From NCBI RefSeq assembly GCF_949292005.1, contig NZ_CASEXV010000003.1:1-24553 (forward strand): a stretch of 24,553 nt of DNA, in the 5' to 3' direction. Below, piece by piece: positions 14,577 through 22,970 of the stretch (position 1 is the stretch's first letter; every line of letters starts with the position of its first letter). The notes below the pieces were generated by a model, which saw nothing but the letters and a program-made list of their open reading frames with translations, did no database searches and had not been told where the DNA came from. The DNA comes from an uncultured Bifidobacterium sp. (GTDB taxonomy: Bacteria; Actinomycetota; Actinomycetes; Actinomycetales; Bifidobacteriaceae). Both the position numbers and the translations under genes were made by a program.

Positions 14577-16766
14577 CTAGAGCAATTTGGTTCTTTCCGC
14601 CGCGGCCGCATAGGAACGGTTGAGACGGAAGAGCGGTTTGCGTAGAACGAGGCCCAGAAGAAGCATTGGAGGGATGAAGAGCAGGAGCTTCCCCAACGCG
14701 ATCCAGTAGTCGTTGTTGTAGATTTCGGCGATGGCGGCCCGAAGGGCTGTGACGGAGTGCGTCACGGGCAGATATGGGCTGATCTTGCTGATGAATTCGG
14801 GCAGCATGGGCATGGGGTAGGCAGCTCCCGATCCGGATATCTGCACCACTAGGAAGATCACTCCTATGGCCTTGCCCACGTTGTCGAAGCTCGCGACAAG
14901 CGTGTAGATGAAGAAGGCGTACACGAGGGAGCTCACCCATCCGTCGAGCATAAACAGCATGGGATGGTTCGCCTGCACACGCAGGAACAGAAGGTTCCCA
15001 GCGCAGGAGAAAGTGCTTTGAAGCAGGGCGATCACCGCGAAGACCCCGAAATGTCCGAGGAACATCTGATGGGGTTTGGGGTCTCCCAGCGCCGCTCGCC
15101 GTCGCTTCGAGATATTCGTTTTCAGCGTGACTGCCATAAGCAGCGACCCGACCCAAAGCGGCAGGAAGGTGTACAGCGGGGTCATCTGCGTGCCGAAGTT
15201 TGCCACGGGGTACATCACATGCCGTGTCATGGTCACGGGGGCGGCCAGTGTCGCCGCGAGCGTTTCGGAGTCGTTGCCGAGGATCTTGCGGACGGCGTCC
15301 ATGTCGTCGCTGTCCAGCGCCTTGGTGAGGCGGGTGCTGAAGTCGTCGATCGTCGTAGCCGTGTGCGTGAGAAGCGTTGAGGTGCTCGTCAGCACCTTGC
15401 GCACTTTGGCTATGTCCTTCAAGGCTGTTCCGGCATCCTTGTCCAAGTCGGAAAGTGCCGTGTTCAGATCGTCCGATTCCCCAGACAGAGTGTTCACCGT
15501 TTTCTGGATTCCCGATGCGATGGAGGAGATTTGCGATGATAGTGAGCCGTTGATGGTGGTGCTCGTTGAGGAGATCTCAGCCGCCGCTTGATTCGCCAGT
15601 TTCGCCGCGGCCTTATGCGTTTTCTGAACGTCCGAGTTCTTCGTGTCGATATCCGTGGCCGAGGACGTGAGGGAATCCCTGACGGAGGTGAGTCCGGTGA
15701 TGATCGTGGTGAGACGGTCCGCGACGCGATTGAGCGCCTTGGCCGCGGCGGGGACATCCTTGACCTGCGAGGCGAGCGATGTCACCGTGGATCTGATGGA
15801 CTCATATTCCTTGATTTGGTCGTCCACCAGGCTGGCCTGCGCCCTCAGGCTTGCGGATGCGTCGGAGGATGTGGTGGATGCGTCCGAGAACGTCGTGTCG
15901 ATGCTTTTCCCTACGGATGTGATGCTTGACGAGCTTTCCTTCAGGGCCGAGGAGAGCGTCGATATCGCCGCATCAAGCGCGGAGGACACATCCGTCACCC
16001 CCGACGCGGTCGACGATATGTCCTTGCCTGCGCTGGACGCCTGTCCGGACGCCTGCTTGAGAAGGCTCTGCGACGAGGTGATAAGCGACTGCGACCCGGT
16101 CATAAGAGCCGCATAGGAGTTGACGTTCGTGGCGGCGTCCGTGAGTTGGTCCGCGACATCGGAGATGTTCGACGAGAAGGATGACAGCCATGTGCGAGCC
16201 TGGGGTTTGTCGAGTTGGTCGGAGAGGTCCGACGCGATGCCCAGAGCCGTGGTCGCCAGCGTTTTGGCCAATGTCTCGTTGATCTCGGCCGCGATCTCGT
16301 CGGCTCCCTGCCCGGTGACCTTGGGCGCCAGGGCGTTCAACTTCTCGTTGGTGTAATAGGTCAGCTGGGAGTTCTCGGAATCGCTGGAGAAGAATGTCAT
16401 CATCCGCTTGCTGAAGTCCTTGGGGATGATGACGGCCGCATAGTATTTGCCGGATTTCGTTCCGTCGATGGCGTCGGCCTTGGATGTGAACGTCCAGTCG
16501 AGCTGACTGTTGGCCCGAAGCGTGTCGACGACCTGGTCGCCGACGGTGATGCGGACGGGGAGAAGCTCGCTTTTATAGCCGTCGTCGGTGTTGGCCACCG
16601 CGAATTTGAGGTTTCCTGTGTTCGAGAACGGGTCCCAGCTGGCGGCCACGTTGAACCAGGTGAAAAGTCCAGGGATGACGACGAGGCCGATCACGATGAT
16701 CACGGAGACGATATTGCCGGTGATGTGGCGCATATCGTCGACGAAGAGTCTGCCAATCGCTTTCAT
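14577..16766 (-). CDS. YhgE/Pip-family membrane protein (shorter partner)
   Basis: A 729-residue protein of the phage infection protein (Pip)/YhgE family, within the ABC-2-like membrane superfamily. One membrane helix (about 17-39) leads to F-T-W-F-N-V-A-A-S-W-D-P-F, the typical opening. A long extracellular segment (about 40-520) follows, rich in Ser, Thr, Ala, Asp and heptad-like coiled coil, then five helices at the C-terminus. Lactococcal Pip is a phage receptor and relatives include EsaA/YueB of type VII secretion, but the normal job of stand-alone YhgE proteins is not settled. ATG 16766 has AAGGAGG about six bases upstream and overlaps the upstream stop by ATGA. Longer starts read into the neighbouring gene. 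A complex with the preceding gene product is likely. Confidence 0.88.
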   Translation of the reverse strand: MKAIGRLFVDDMRHITGNIVSVIIVIGLVVIPGLFTWFNVAASWDPFSNTGNLKFAVANTDDGYKSELLPVRITVGDQVVDTLRANSQLDWTFTSKADAIDGTKSGKYYAAVIIPKDFSKRMMTFFSSDSENSQLTYYTNEKLNALAPKVTGQGADEIAAEINETLAKTLATTALGIASDLSDQLDKPQARTWLSSFSSNISDVADQLTDAATNVNSYAALMTGSQSLITSSQSLLKQASGQASSAGKDISSTASGVTDVSSALDAAISTLSSALKESSSSITSVGKSIDTTFSDASTTSSDASASLRAQASLVDDQIKEYESIRSTVTSLASQVKDVPAAAKALNRVADRLTTIITGLTSVRDSLTSSATDIDTKNSDVQKTHKAAAKLANQAAAEISSTSTTINGSLSSQISSIASGIQKTVNTLSGESDDLNTALSDLDKDAGTALKDIAKVRKVLTSTSTLLTHTATTIDDFSTRLTKALDSDDMDAVRKILGNDSETLAATLAAPVTMTRHVMYPVANFGTQMTPLYTFLPLWVGSLLMAVTLKTNISKRRRAALGDPKPHQMFLGHFGVFAVIALLQSTFSCAGNLLFLRVQANHPMLFMLDGWVSSLVYAFFIYTLVASFDNVGKAIGVIFLVVQISGSGAAYPMPMLPEFISKISPYLPVTHSVTALRAAIAEIYNNDYWIALGKLLLFIPPMLLLGLVLRKPLFRLNRSYAAAAERTKLL

Positions 16767-19396
16767 TTGGCGCCTCCTTCCTCGTTGGGCGTGATGGGGT
16801 CGATGACTATGGTGGGGGCGTCCGGGGAGGAACCGGCTTGGGGGGCATGCCTCGCCGAGCGGTCGTGCGTCCACAGACGCGATCCCCGGGATTGCGATAT
16901 GGCGTTTCGAATGGCGTCGTCGCTGAGCGAGCCGAGCCGGATCTGACGGTCGATGCTGTCCCGCATAAGTTCAATGGACATCAGGAATCCGATGATGATC
17001 AGAATCCACAGCACCCATACCGCGAGTGAGAGCAGCTTGGTGCCGGTGGTCAGGGAGAACACCACGGCGAGGATGGCGGGGACGATGATTCCGGCGATCA
17101 AAGCGCCTCGCTTGAGACGTGGATAGCGGATCGCGAAGCCGGACGCGCGCCGCTCGATGGCCATTCGATAATCCTCCTTGTCGGCGAGTGCGTGAATGGC
17201 TTGGGAGAGCCTGTATTCCCCGCCGGGGAGCTGGACGGGTTCCCACAGGATCATGTCGCCTTCCTTGATTTCGCGAGCGAAGAGCTTGTTGACGCTGGCG
17301 AGATGAGGCCGGACGACGATGCCGAGTATGAACGCGAGAAGCGCGAACAGGAGGAGCTTGAGGATGTCCATCAGCCAGTGGTTTCCGTAGAATCCGCCGA
17401 TTGTCTCGCGCAGGGCGGAGATGGAGTATGTGAACGGGAAGAAGGGATAGAGCGCCCGGAAGAAGCGCGGCATCATCTCGATCGGGTAGATTCCCGACGC
17501 GCCGGGAATCTGGATCATGATCAGCGCGACGCACAGACCCTTGCCCACATGCATGAAGGTGGTGGAGAGCGCGTAGGTGATGCTCAAATAGACAAGTGAT
17601 GTGATGACCCCGGTGAGGATGAACATTCCTGGGCTGGCCGTCTGCACGCCGATGACCAGATCCCCGATCGTCGTTGTGAGGGCCTGGAGGGTGGCGAGGA
17701 TGGCGAGGAACAGCCATCGTCCCCAGTAGCGTTGCGCGGGAGTCGGGATGACATCGAGGTCGTCGTCATCGGCTTCGAGCTTGACAATAACCATCAGGAC
17801 GAACGCTCCGACCCACAACGATATGTTCGTGAACAGCGGGCTCATTCCGGAGCCGTATGAGTCGACGGGGTACACGGTTTTGGTGGACAGGACGGTCGGA
17901 GAAAGCATAAACGCTGTTATGCGCGACACATCGAGTTTTCCGCTTTTCCCCAGAAGGTCGGACAGTGCGGTCGAGTCGCCGATGGCCGTCAGATCGGTGG
18001 CGAGGGTGTCAAGCTTGGAGTCGATTCTCGCCAATCCCGATTTTGTGGAGGCCAGTGATGACCGTGTGGCCGTGGCTGTTGTGTTGACTTGGTTGAGAAT
18101 CGTCGTCGTCTGGGCCAGAAGCGATGTCTGCCCGCTGAGCTGTCCGCTGAGGGTGGATGCTGTCTGTGAGAGCGTGGTCAGTCCGGTGTTGAGCTCGGGG
18201 AGCGCGGTGGAGTTCAGGGACTGACGCGCCTTGTCCGTGGTGGACAGAGTGGATTGGGTGGCTTTGGTCACCGCGTTGGAGCTGTTGTCCGTGCTGGTGA
18301 TGGTCGTTCCCATGCTGGTGTTGAGAGTACCCAGACTGTCGATGATCGTTCCAAGGGATGTGTTGCGTTGGTCCAGCTTGGTGATGACCGGTTCGACGAT
18401 GGGCAGATCCAGTGATTCGAGCGTGTCGATGATGTCCTGCGTCTCGGTGTTGATCTGCTGGGCCTTGTCGACGGCGGTTCCCACTGTTCCGTTGGCTTTG
18501 GTGAGTTGGGCCGCCAGGGATGTGATGCTGAGGTTCGTGTTGGACGCGGCCTGCGAGACCAAGGATGAGGCGGTGTCCAGTGATGTCGACGTGGATGCAG
18601 CCTGGGAGTTGAGGGACGACTGTGTGGAGGAGATCAGCGCCGATGTCGTTTTGAGCGTCGCGGCCGTTTGAATAGCGGAGCTTTGGGCGGTGGCGATGGA
18701 TTGCTTGGCCCGTGCAGTTTTCTCAGGAATCGAAGCGAGCGTTCCGTCAAGGTCGTCGATCACGGATTCGAGCGTGGCGATGTTGGCGCGTACCGTGGCG
18801 ATGTCCTTGACGACGGAGCTGCTTGTTGCGGAGGTGTCGGAGGAAAGCGAGTCCACGCCTCTGTTGATGGCCGAGGCGACCACATGGCTCACTCCTGCGA
18901 CGAACGCGCTGTTCACCTCGCGTTCCACTGTGGTGGCCCCGGTGTTGGTCACCTTGGCCGCGATGCCGTTGATCTTCTCGTTGACGTAGTACTGAAGTGC
19001 GGGCCGTGAGGTTGTTCCTTTGACGACGCCCATGAGGTTGGAGCTGAAGTCTTTGGGGATGATGATGGCCGCGTAGCTTGTGCCGGATCGGACCTCGTTG
19101 AGCGCCGGGGTCCGATCCATGAAGGTCCAGCCCAGGTCGTTGTTGGTTTTGAGAGTGGAGACGAGCTCGTCGCCGAGGTTGATGGTTCCGAGTCCTTTTT
19201 CGGTCGCGCCTTTGTCCTCGTTGACGACGGCCACACGGATCGAGCCGGTGTTCCCATAGGGGTTCCAGAAGCCGATGATGTTGAACCACGCGTACAGCGG
19301 CGAGAGAACGACAAGACCGACGATGACGATCCATACGGTGGGAACGCGAACGATTCGCAGTATGTCACGTTTGAGGATTTGCAGTACCGTCGTCAT
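16763..19396 (-). CDS. YhgE/Pip-family membrane protein with C-terminal extension
   Basis: An 877-residue protein, first gene of the leftward operon. It has the same plan as its partner: a helix at about 20-42 with P-L-Y-A-W-F-N-I-I-G-F-W-N-P-Y, then a long extracellular Ser/Thr-rich coiled-coil region to about residue 530, then five helices of the ABC-2-like domain. It continues for 170 further residues (708-877): a soluble stretch containing EGDMILWEPVQLPGGEYRL, two extra helices (about 764-782 and 788-808), and a polar tail. The partner lacks this. ATG 19396 follows AGGGG at five bases; a GTG two codons earlier is less likely. No phage genes are nearby, and an envelope export or cell-surface role is only inferred. 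Confidence 0.87.
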   Translation of the reverse strand: MTTVLQILKRDILRIVRVPTVWIVIVGLVVLSPLYAWFNIIGFWNPYGNTGSIRVAVVNEDKGATEKGLGTINLGDELVSTLKTNNDLGWTFMDRTPALNEVRSGTSYAAIIIPKDFSSNLMGVVKGTTSRPALQYYVNEKINGIAAKVTNTGATTVEREVNSAFVAGVSHVVASAINRGVDSLSSDTSATSSSVVKDIATVRANIATLESVIDDLDGTLASIPEKTARAKQSIATAQSSAIQTAATLKTTSALISSTQSSLNSQAASTSTSLDTASSLVSQAASNTNLSITSLAAQLTKANGTVGTAVDKAQQINTETQDIIDTLESLDLPIVEPVITKLDQRNTSLGTIIDSLGTLNTSMGTTITSTDNSSNAVTKATQSTLSTTDKARQSLNSTALPELNTGLTTLSQTASTLSGQLSGQTSLLAQTTTILNQVNTTATATRSSLASTKSGLARIDSKLDTLATDLTAIGDSTALSDLLGKSGKLDVSRITAFMLSPTVLSTKTVYPVDSYGSGMSPLFTNISLWVGAFVLMVIVKLEADDDDLDVIPTPAQRYWGRWLFLAILATLQALTTTIGDLVIGVQTASPGMFILTGVITSLVYLSITYALSTTFMHVGKGLCVALIMIQIPGASGIYPIEMMPRFFRALYPFFPFTYSISALRETIGGFYGNHWLMDILKLLLFALLAFILGIVVRPHLASVNKLFAREIKEGDMILWEPVQLPGGEYRLSQAIHALADKEDYRMAIERRASGFAIRYPRLKRGALIAGIIVPAILAVVFSLTTGTKLLSLAVWVLWILIIIGFLMSIELMRDSIDRQIRLGSLSDDAIRNAISQSRGSRLWTHDRSARHAPQAGSSPDAPTIVIDPITPNEEGGAK

Positions 19397-19430
19397 TCCC
19401 ACCCCTGAACATCACATGGTTGTTATGCCG

Positions 19431-19472
19431 GTATCACGATACGCCATTCGTAGCGCTACGCGAAACGTAGTG
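19431..19472. promoter_or_regulatory. Candidate TetR operator region before the YhgE operon
   Basis: GTATC-AC-GATAC at 19431-19442 and a perfect CGTAGCGCTACG at 19449-19460 lie within 35-65 bases of the operon start. A third CGTAG half-site follows at 19466-19470. On the minus strand TTCGCG and TATCGT are 17 bases apart and overlap both palindromes, a weak promoter candidate. Binding by the operon's own TetR is inferred. The gap 19397-19506 shows nothing else. Confidence 0.5.
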
Positions 19473-19506
19473 TGTTCGCTGAGGGAGAAGGGGTGGGTTT
19501 GGCGGA

Positions 19507-20319
19507 TCAGGCTGTTCGCTGACTGGCGGTGTTGCTCGACGAGCTTGAGGAGTTGCCGCTGGATGAGTTTCCGCTTGAGGAATCTCCGTCGGAGGAGTCG
19601 CCATTCGACGAATTTCCGTTGGATGAGTTGCCGTTGGAGTTTCCCTGCATCATTCCCTGGCCACCCATCTGGCCGCTCATGCCGCCCATCTGTTGGGTGG
19701 AGGACGATGAAGTTCCGCTGGTGGTGTTCGCGGCGATGATCGCGCCGCTGATGGCGCCTCCTGTCGCACCGCATGCGAGGCTGAGAATCACCGCTCCCGT
19801 GACGAGCAGGGCCGTGCGGTGCTTTCCTTTCTGTCCCTGGCCTTTGCGCTGCGAATCAGTCTGCTGGGATGGCATGGAACCTGCGGGATAGGCGAAGGGG
19901 TTGGAGGGCGCTCCGGAGTTGGAGGGGCCCGCGGAATTGGATGGAGATCCGGCGTTGGGGGCCGATCCGTATGTGGGGGCTCCGGTCCAGATGCCATTGG
20001 GCTGGACGGAAGGCGCCTTGCGCTCCTGTCCCTGCTGCTGGCTGTTCCACGCCTGTGTGCTGGCGGCGAACTGTTCCCGGGGCTGGCCCTGTTGCGTTGT
20101 TGTCGGGGTTGCCGTTCCTGAAAGGGTTGTCGACGCCGTCTGCGGCCATGTCGTGCGCGGGCCGTCGTCGCTGGTGGCGGTTTGGAAGTCGCCGGCAGGT
20201 AGCGGGCTGGTCGCGGTGTTCTGTGGAGTCTGCTGTGCGGTGGCCGCGGTGTTGTCGGTGCTGTTGTCGGTGTCTCTGCTGCTGTTGTTGGAGGTGTCGT
20301 GTGGTGTGTACGGGTCCAT
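19507..20319 (-). CDS. Low-complexity single-pass membrane protein, function unknown
   Basis: 270 residues that I do not recognise. Residues 1-169 are disordered-looking, rich in Thr, Ser, Gln, Pro and Asn, and end in a basic cluster (RKGQGQKGKHR). One membrane helix spans about 170-195 with small-residue spacing (GATGGAISGAIIA). The outside part (196-270) has a Met/Gly-rich piece, MGGMSGQMGGQGMMQG (five Met, 211-224), then pentapeptide repeats of the N/D-S-S-x-G type and a Ser tail. Actinobacterial membrane-anchored proteases such as HtrA have similar heads, but no enzyme domain follows here. It may be a surface protein, an anchor or a truncated relic. Start ATG 20319 has GAAAGG six bases upstream. 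It lies just upstream of the YhgE operon on the same strand, separated by 110 bases. Confidence 0.7.
   Translation of the reverse strand: MDPYTPHDTSNNSSRDTDNSTDNTAATAQQTPQNTATSPLPAGDFQTATSDDGPRTTWPQTASTTLSGTATPTTTQQGQPREQFAASTQAWNSQQQGQERKAPSVQPNGIWTGAPTYGSAPNAGSPSNSAGPSNSGAPSNPFAYPAGSMPSQQTDSQRKGQGQKGKHRTALLVTGAVILSLACGATGGAISGAIIAANTTSGTSSSSTQQMGGMSGQMGGQGMMQGNSNGNSSNGNSSNGDSSDGDSSSGNSSSGNSSSSSSNTASQRTA
19555..19629 (-). repeat. 15-base tandem repeat encoding N/D-S-S-x-G pentapeptides
   Basis: Five in-frame 15-base units encode NSSNG, NSSNG, DSSDG, DSSSG and NSSSG. They are flanked by partial units (NSNG at 19630-19641 and an NSSSS run below 19555). The regular unit length suggests growth by slippage or recombination. 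Confidence 0.75.
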
Positions 20320-20555
20320 GTCTGGCCTTTCTTGGTGGAGGGTGGGGGTTCCGGGCCAGATGGCCTGCGGATTCGTCCTCTATGTCTCAACGGAATACAG
20401 CTAAGCCCACTCATCCGGTGTGGTGCTGTGTGACCTCCGCAGAGTCGCTGGACGATTTCTGGGTATTTGATGAATTCGATGGTCGTGCGGTGATAGGTGA
20501 TCTGATGGTAGCGTGATGGGGCCGGCATTGTGTTGACCGTTCCGGGGAGGTGGAC
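20320..20555. other. Divergent intergenic region, promoters expected
   Basis: 236 bases between the low-complexity protein (leftward) and the CmpB-type protein (rightward). I see a 12-base inverted repeat, GGCCA-GA-TGGCC (20354-20365), in the leader of the leftward gene. An AT-richer stretch at about 20455-20515 may hold the rightward promoter, but no convincing -35/-10 pair. No small gene or RNA is evident. Confidence 0.4.
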
Positions 20556-21764
20556 ATGAATTTTCGGCGCGTGGGGAAGCGCGTTGATGAGACGATGGAG
20601 TCTTCGTGGTGGGAGGCGTCGCCAAAGGTTTCTCGTGTCCTTGGTGCCATAGTCATGGCGGCCGGACTGGTCGTGTCTCCGGTGGTGGTGGTGACTGGCG
20701 TCGACGCTATCAGGCGGTTCGGTGATGGGGAGGAGCGCATCGATGCGCTCGATCTCACATTTCAGCTTTTCTGTGCGCGTGTCATCGTTCAGGGCGCGGT
20801 GGCTCTGGGCCTTGTCGTTTTCGGTGGCCTGCTGCTTGCGGTAAGAAGAAGGCATGCCGCGCTCTGGGCCTATGTGCTTATCGTTCCGACAGTGGCGGAG
20901 GGGATGCTGACGCTCGCGCTTGAGGGCGTCGTTCCCGATCTGCTTGGTCCCATCTCACGCTTGGTGGTGCTGATCGGGGCGTCGATCGCGCTCGACCCGG
21001 GTCTTATCGCGGAACGTCGTCTTCAGCACACACTGCGCCGGATGGACGAGTTTGAGGATTACGAGAAGGACGCCGCTCGGGGAATGGTCGGCAGGGATGA
21101 GACCGGACGCGGATACATAGCTCTCGATTTCTTCAATATCTTCTGGTTGTTCGTCATCGCGAGCGTTTTTGGTCTGGCACTCGAGACGGTGTACCGGTTC
21201 GTGACATCGGGGGCATTCGAGGATCGCGCGGGACTTCTGTGGGGTCCGTTCTCACCCATATACGGTTGTGGGGCCGTGCTGTTGACGGTTATCCTCAACA
21301 GATTGTGGCGGTCCAATCCGTGGCTGATCTTCGCGGTCGGGGCGGTCGTCGGCGGGGCGTTCGAGTATCTGGTCAGTTGGTTTATGGAGGTCGCGTTCGG
21401 AATCACCGCATGGGACTACACGGGTCAGTGGCTGTCGGTCGGTGGCCGGACATCGGGGAAGTACATGATCTTCTGGGGACTTTTGTCGGTGCTGTGGGTC
21501 AAGCTTCTTCTTCCACGCACGTTGGCGTTGATCAATCTCATCCCGTGGCGGGTGAGATATTCGCTGACCACCGTCTGCGCCGTGCTGATGGTGATCGACA
21601 TCGCCATGACTCTCATGGCCTTCGACTGTTGGTACGGCAGGATGGCGGGGCGGGCATCGTCCGCCCCCATCACCGACTTCTTCGCGACGCATTTTGGCAA
21701 CGACGTGATGGCGCACCGTTTCCAAACCATGCACATCGACCCCAGCCGGTCTGGCCGTCTGTAG
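20556..21764 (+). CDS. CmpB-type putative ABC transporter (type IV) membrane protein
   Basis: A 402-residue membrane protein. The first 150 residues hold about four helices of no recognised family. After a charged stretch (about 150-185) comes the ABC_trans_CmpB domain (PF06541): an opening F-G-L-A-L-E-T-V-Y-R with Glu210, GPFSPIYG (230-237), EYLVSWFME (270-278), WDYTG (286-290), and GGR followed by an F-W-G-L-L helix. The transporter label is a database name; no reaction is established that I know of, and no ATPase gene lies next to it. Start ATG 20556 has GGGGAGG five bases upstream; a GTG at 20550 falls inside that site. It stands alone, facing nrdF across a hairpin. Confidence 0.85.
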   Translation: MNFRRVGKRVDETMESSWWEASPKVSRVLGAIVMAAGLVVSPVVVVTGVDAIRRFGDGEERIDALDLTFQLFCARVIVQGAVALGLVVFGGLLLAVRRRHAALWAYVLIVPTVAEGMLTLALEGVVPDLLGPISRLVVLIGASIALDPGLIAERRLQHTLRRMDEFEDYEKDAARGMVGRDETGRGYIALDFFNIFWLFVIASVFGLALETVYRFVTSGAFEDRAGLLWGPFSPIYGCGAVLLTVILNRLWRSNPWLIFAVGAVVGGAFEYLVSWFMEVAFGITAWDYTGQWLSVGGRTSGKYMIFWGLLSVLWVKLLLPRTLALINLIPWRVRYSLTTVCAVLMVIDIAMTLMAFDCWYGRMAGRASSAPITDFFATHFGNDVMAHRFQTMHIDPSRSGRL

Positions 21765-21772
21765 AGCGCCTC

Positions 21773-21808
21773 GAGGTTCGGGCCACACTCTCTGTGGTTC
21801 CGGACCTC
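21773..21808. terminator. Hairpin terminator between convergent genes
   Basis: GAGGTTCGGG (21773-21782) pairs with TCCGGACCTC (21799-21808), with two G-T pairs. The stem continues as CCACA with TGTGG around a five-base loop, after a single bulged T at 21798. This gives about 15 pairs. It lies eight bases after the CmpB-type stop and 18 bases beyond the nrdF stop. Neither side has a clear T-run, so a bidirectional terminator is likely but not classic. Confidence 0.6.
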
Positions 21809-21826
21809 CTTGATGGCACGGAACTC

Positions 21827-22867
21827 CTAGAAGTCCCAATCGTCGTCGTCGGTCTCCACGGCCTTGCCCATGACGTAGGACGAGCCGGATCCGGAGAAGA
21901 AGTCATGGTTCTCGTCGGCGTTGGGCGAGAGCGAGGTCAGGATGGCCGGGTCCACCTGGGTGTCCTCCGCGGTGAACAGCGCGGGGTAGCCGAGGTTCAT
22001 CAGCGCCTTGTTGCCGTTGTACCGCACGAAGCTGAGCACCTTGTCCACCAGGCCGACGTCCTTATACAGGGACTCGGTGTATTCGACCTCGTTCTCGTAA
22101 AGATCCTGCAGTAGCTCGTACGTGTAGCTCTGCAGCTCGTCGCGCTGTTCCTGGTCGAGCTTCTCGAGTCCGATCTGGTATTTGTAGCCGATGTAGTAGC
22201 CGTGCACCGCCTCGTCGCGCAGAATCAGGCGGATGATGTCGGCGGTGTTGGTGAGCTTGGCGTGGGAGGACAGCCAGAAGGGCAGGAAGAATCCCGAGTA
22301 GAACAGGAAGGATTCGAGCAGCACGGAGACGATCTTCACCTTGAGCGGGTCGTCGCCGTTGTAGTAGTCGAGCACGATCTGCGCCTTCTTCTGCAGATTG
22401 GCGTTCTCTTCGGACCAGTCGAACGCCTCGTCCACCTCCTTCGACGAACACAATGTCTCGAAGATCGAGGAGTACGATTTCGCATGCACCTCCTCCATGA
22501 AGGTGATGTTGCAGAACACGGCCTTCTCGTGGGGCGTGATGGCGTCCTGTATCAGCCGTGGCGCCCCGGCCACGCCCTGGATGGTGTCCAGCAGCGTCAA
22601 TCCGGTGAACACGCGCATGACAAGGGTGTGCTCGGCCTCGGTGAGCGTGCCCCACGAGGGGATGTCGTTCGACAGCGGAACCTTCTCAGGCAGCCAGAAG
22701 TTGCCGGTCAGGCGGTCCCAGACCTCTTTGTCCTTGGGGTCGATGATCTTGTTCCAGTTGATCGCCTGGACGCGTGTGACCGGATGGTATGTCAATCGCG
22801 GGAACCGCTCCATCGGGTCTACGGTAGACGTTGCCTCAAGCGTTTCCTCTGCGGCGTTGCTGGTCAT
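21827..22867 (-). CDS. nrdF: Ribonucleotide-diphosphate reductase class Ib, beta subunit NrdF
   Basis: A 346-residue radical-generating subunit. The metal ligands match class Ib enzymes: Asp94 (LTLLDTIQ), Glu125 and His128 (MEEVHAKSY), Glu185 (LLESFLFYSGFF), and Glu219 and His222 (RDEAVHGYY). Tyr132 in HAKSYSSIF is the expected radical tyrosine. The C-terminal tail ending D-D-D-D-W-D-F is the kind that docks into NrdE. Class Ib proteins use a di-manganese or di-iron tyrosyl radical in aerobic deoxynucleotide synthesis. ATG 22867 follows AAAGGA at eight bases; a GTG one codon earlier is possible. It lies 103 bases downstream of nrdE in the same direction. NrdI and NrdH are not in the window. 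Confidence 0.97.
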   Translation of the reverse strand: MTSNAAEETLEATSTVDPMERFPRLTYHPVTRVQAINWNKIIDPKDKEVWDRLTGNFWLPEKVPLSNDIPSWGTLTEAEHTLVMRVFTGLTLLDTIQGVAGAPRLIQDAITPHEKAVFCNITFMEEVHAKSYSSIFETLCSSKEVDEAFDWSEENANLQKKAQIVLDYYNGDDPLKVKIVSVLLESFLFYSGFFLPFWLSSHAKLTNTADIIRLILRDEAVHGYYIGYKYQIGLEKLDQEQRDELQSYTYELLQDLYENEVEYTESLYKDVGLVDKVLSFVRYNGNKALMNLGYPALFTAEDTQVDPAILTSLSPNADENHDFFSGSGSSYVMGKAVETDDDDWDF

Positions 22868-22970
22868 CACAGATTTCCTTTCGTGTGTTCCGTCCGATAT
22901 CCCTATGTGTGTTGTGTCTATGTGTGCTGTTGTGGTGTGCGCTTGCTGGGGCGTGCCCTTGCCGGGCCGC

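Noticed and set aside
13777..15156. 459-residue open frame on the minus strand spanning three genes
   Set aside because: It crosses the FMN_bind, tetR and YhgE genes out of frame. The real genes explain the region.
19529..19891. Plus-strand open frame with L-P-L-D-E-F-P repeats
   Set aside because: The repeat pattern is simply the reverse reading of the 15-base Ser/Asn/Gly repeat; no ribosome site fits.
19788..20855. 355-residue open frame on the minus strand
   Set aside because: Pro/Arg/Thr-rich out-of-frame reading over the low-complexity gene, the intergenic region and the CmpB-type gene.
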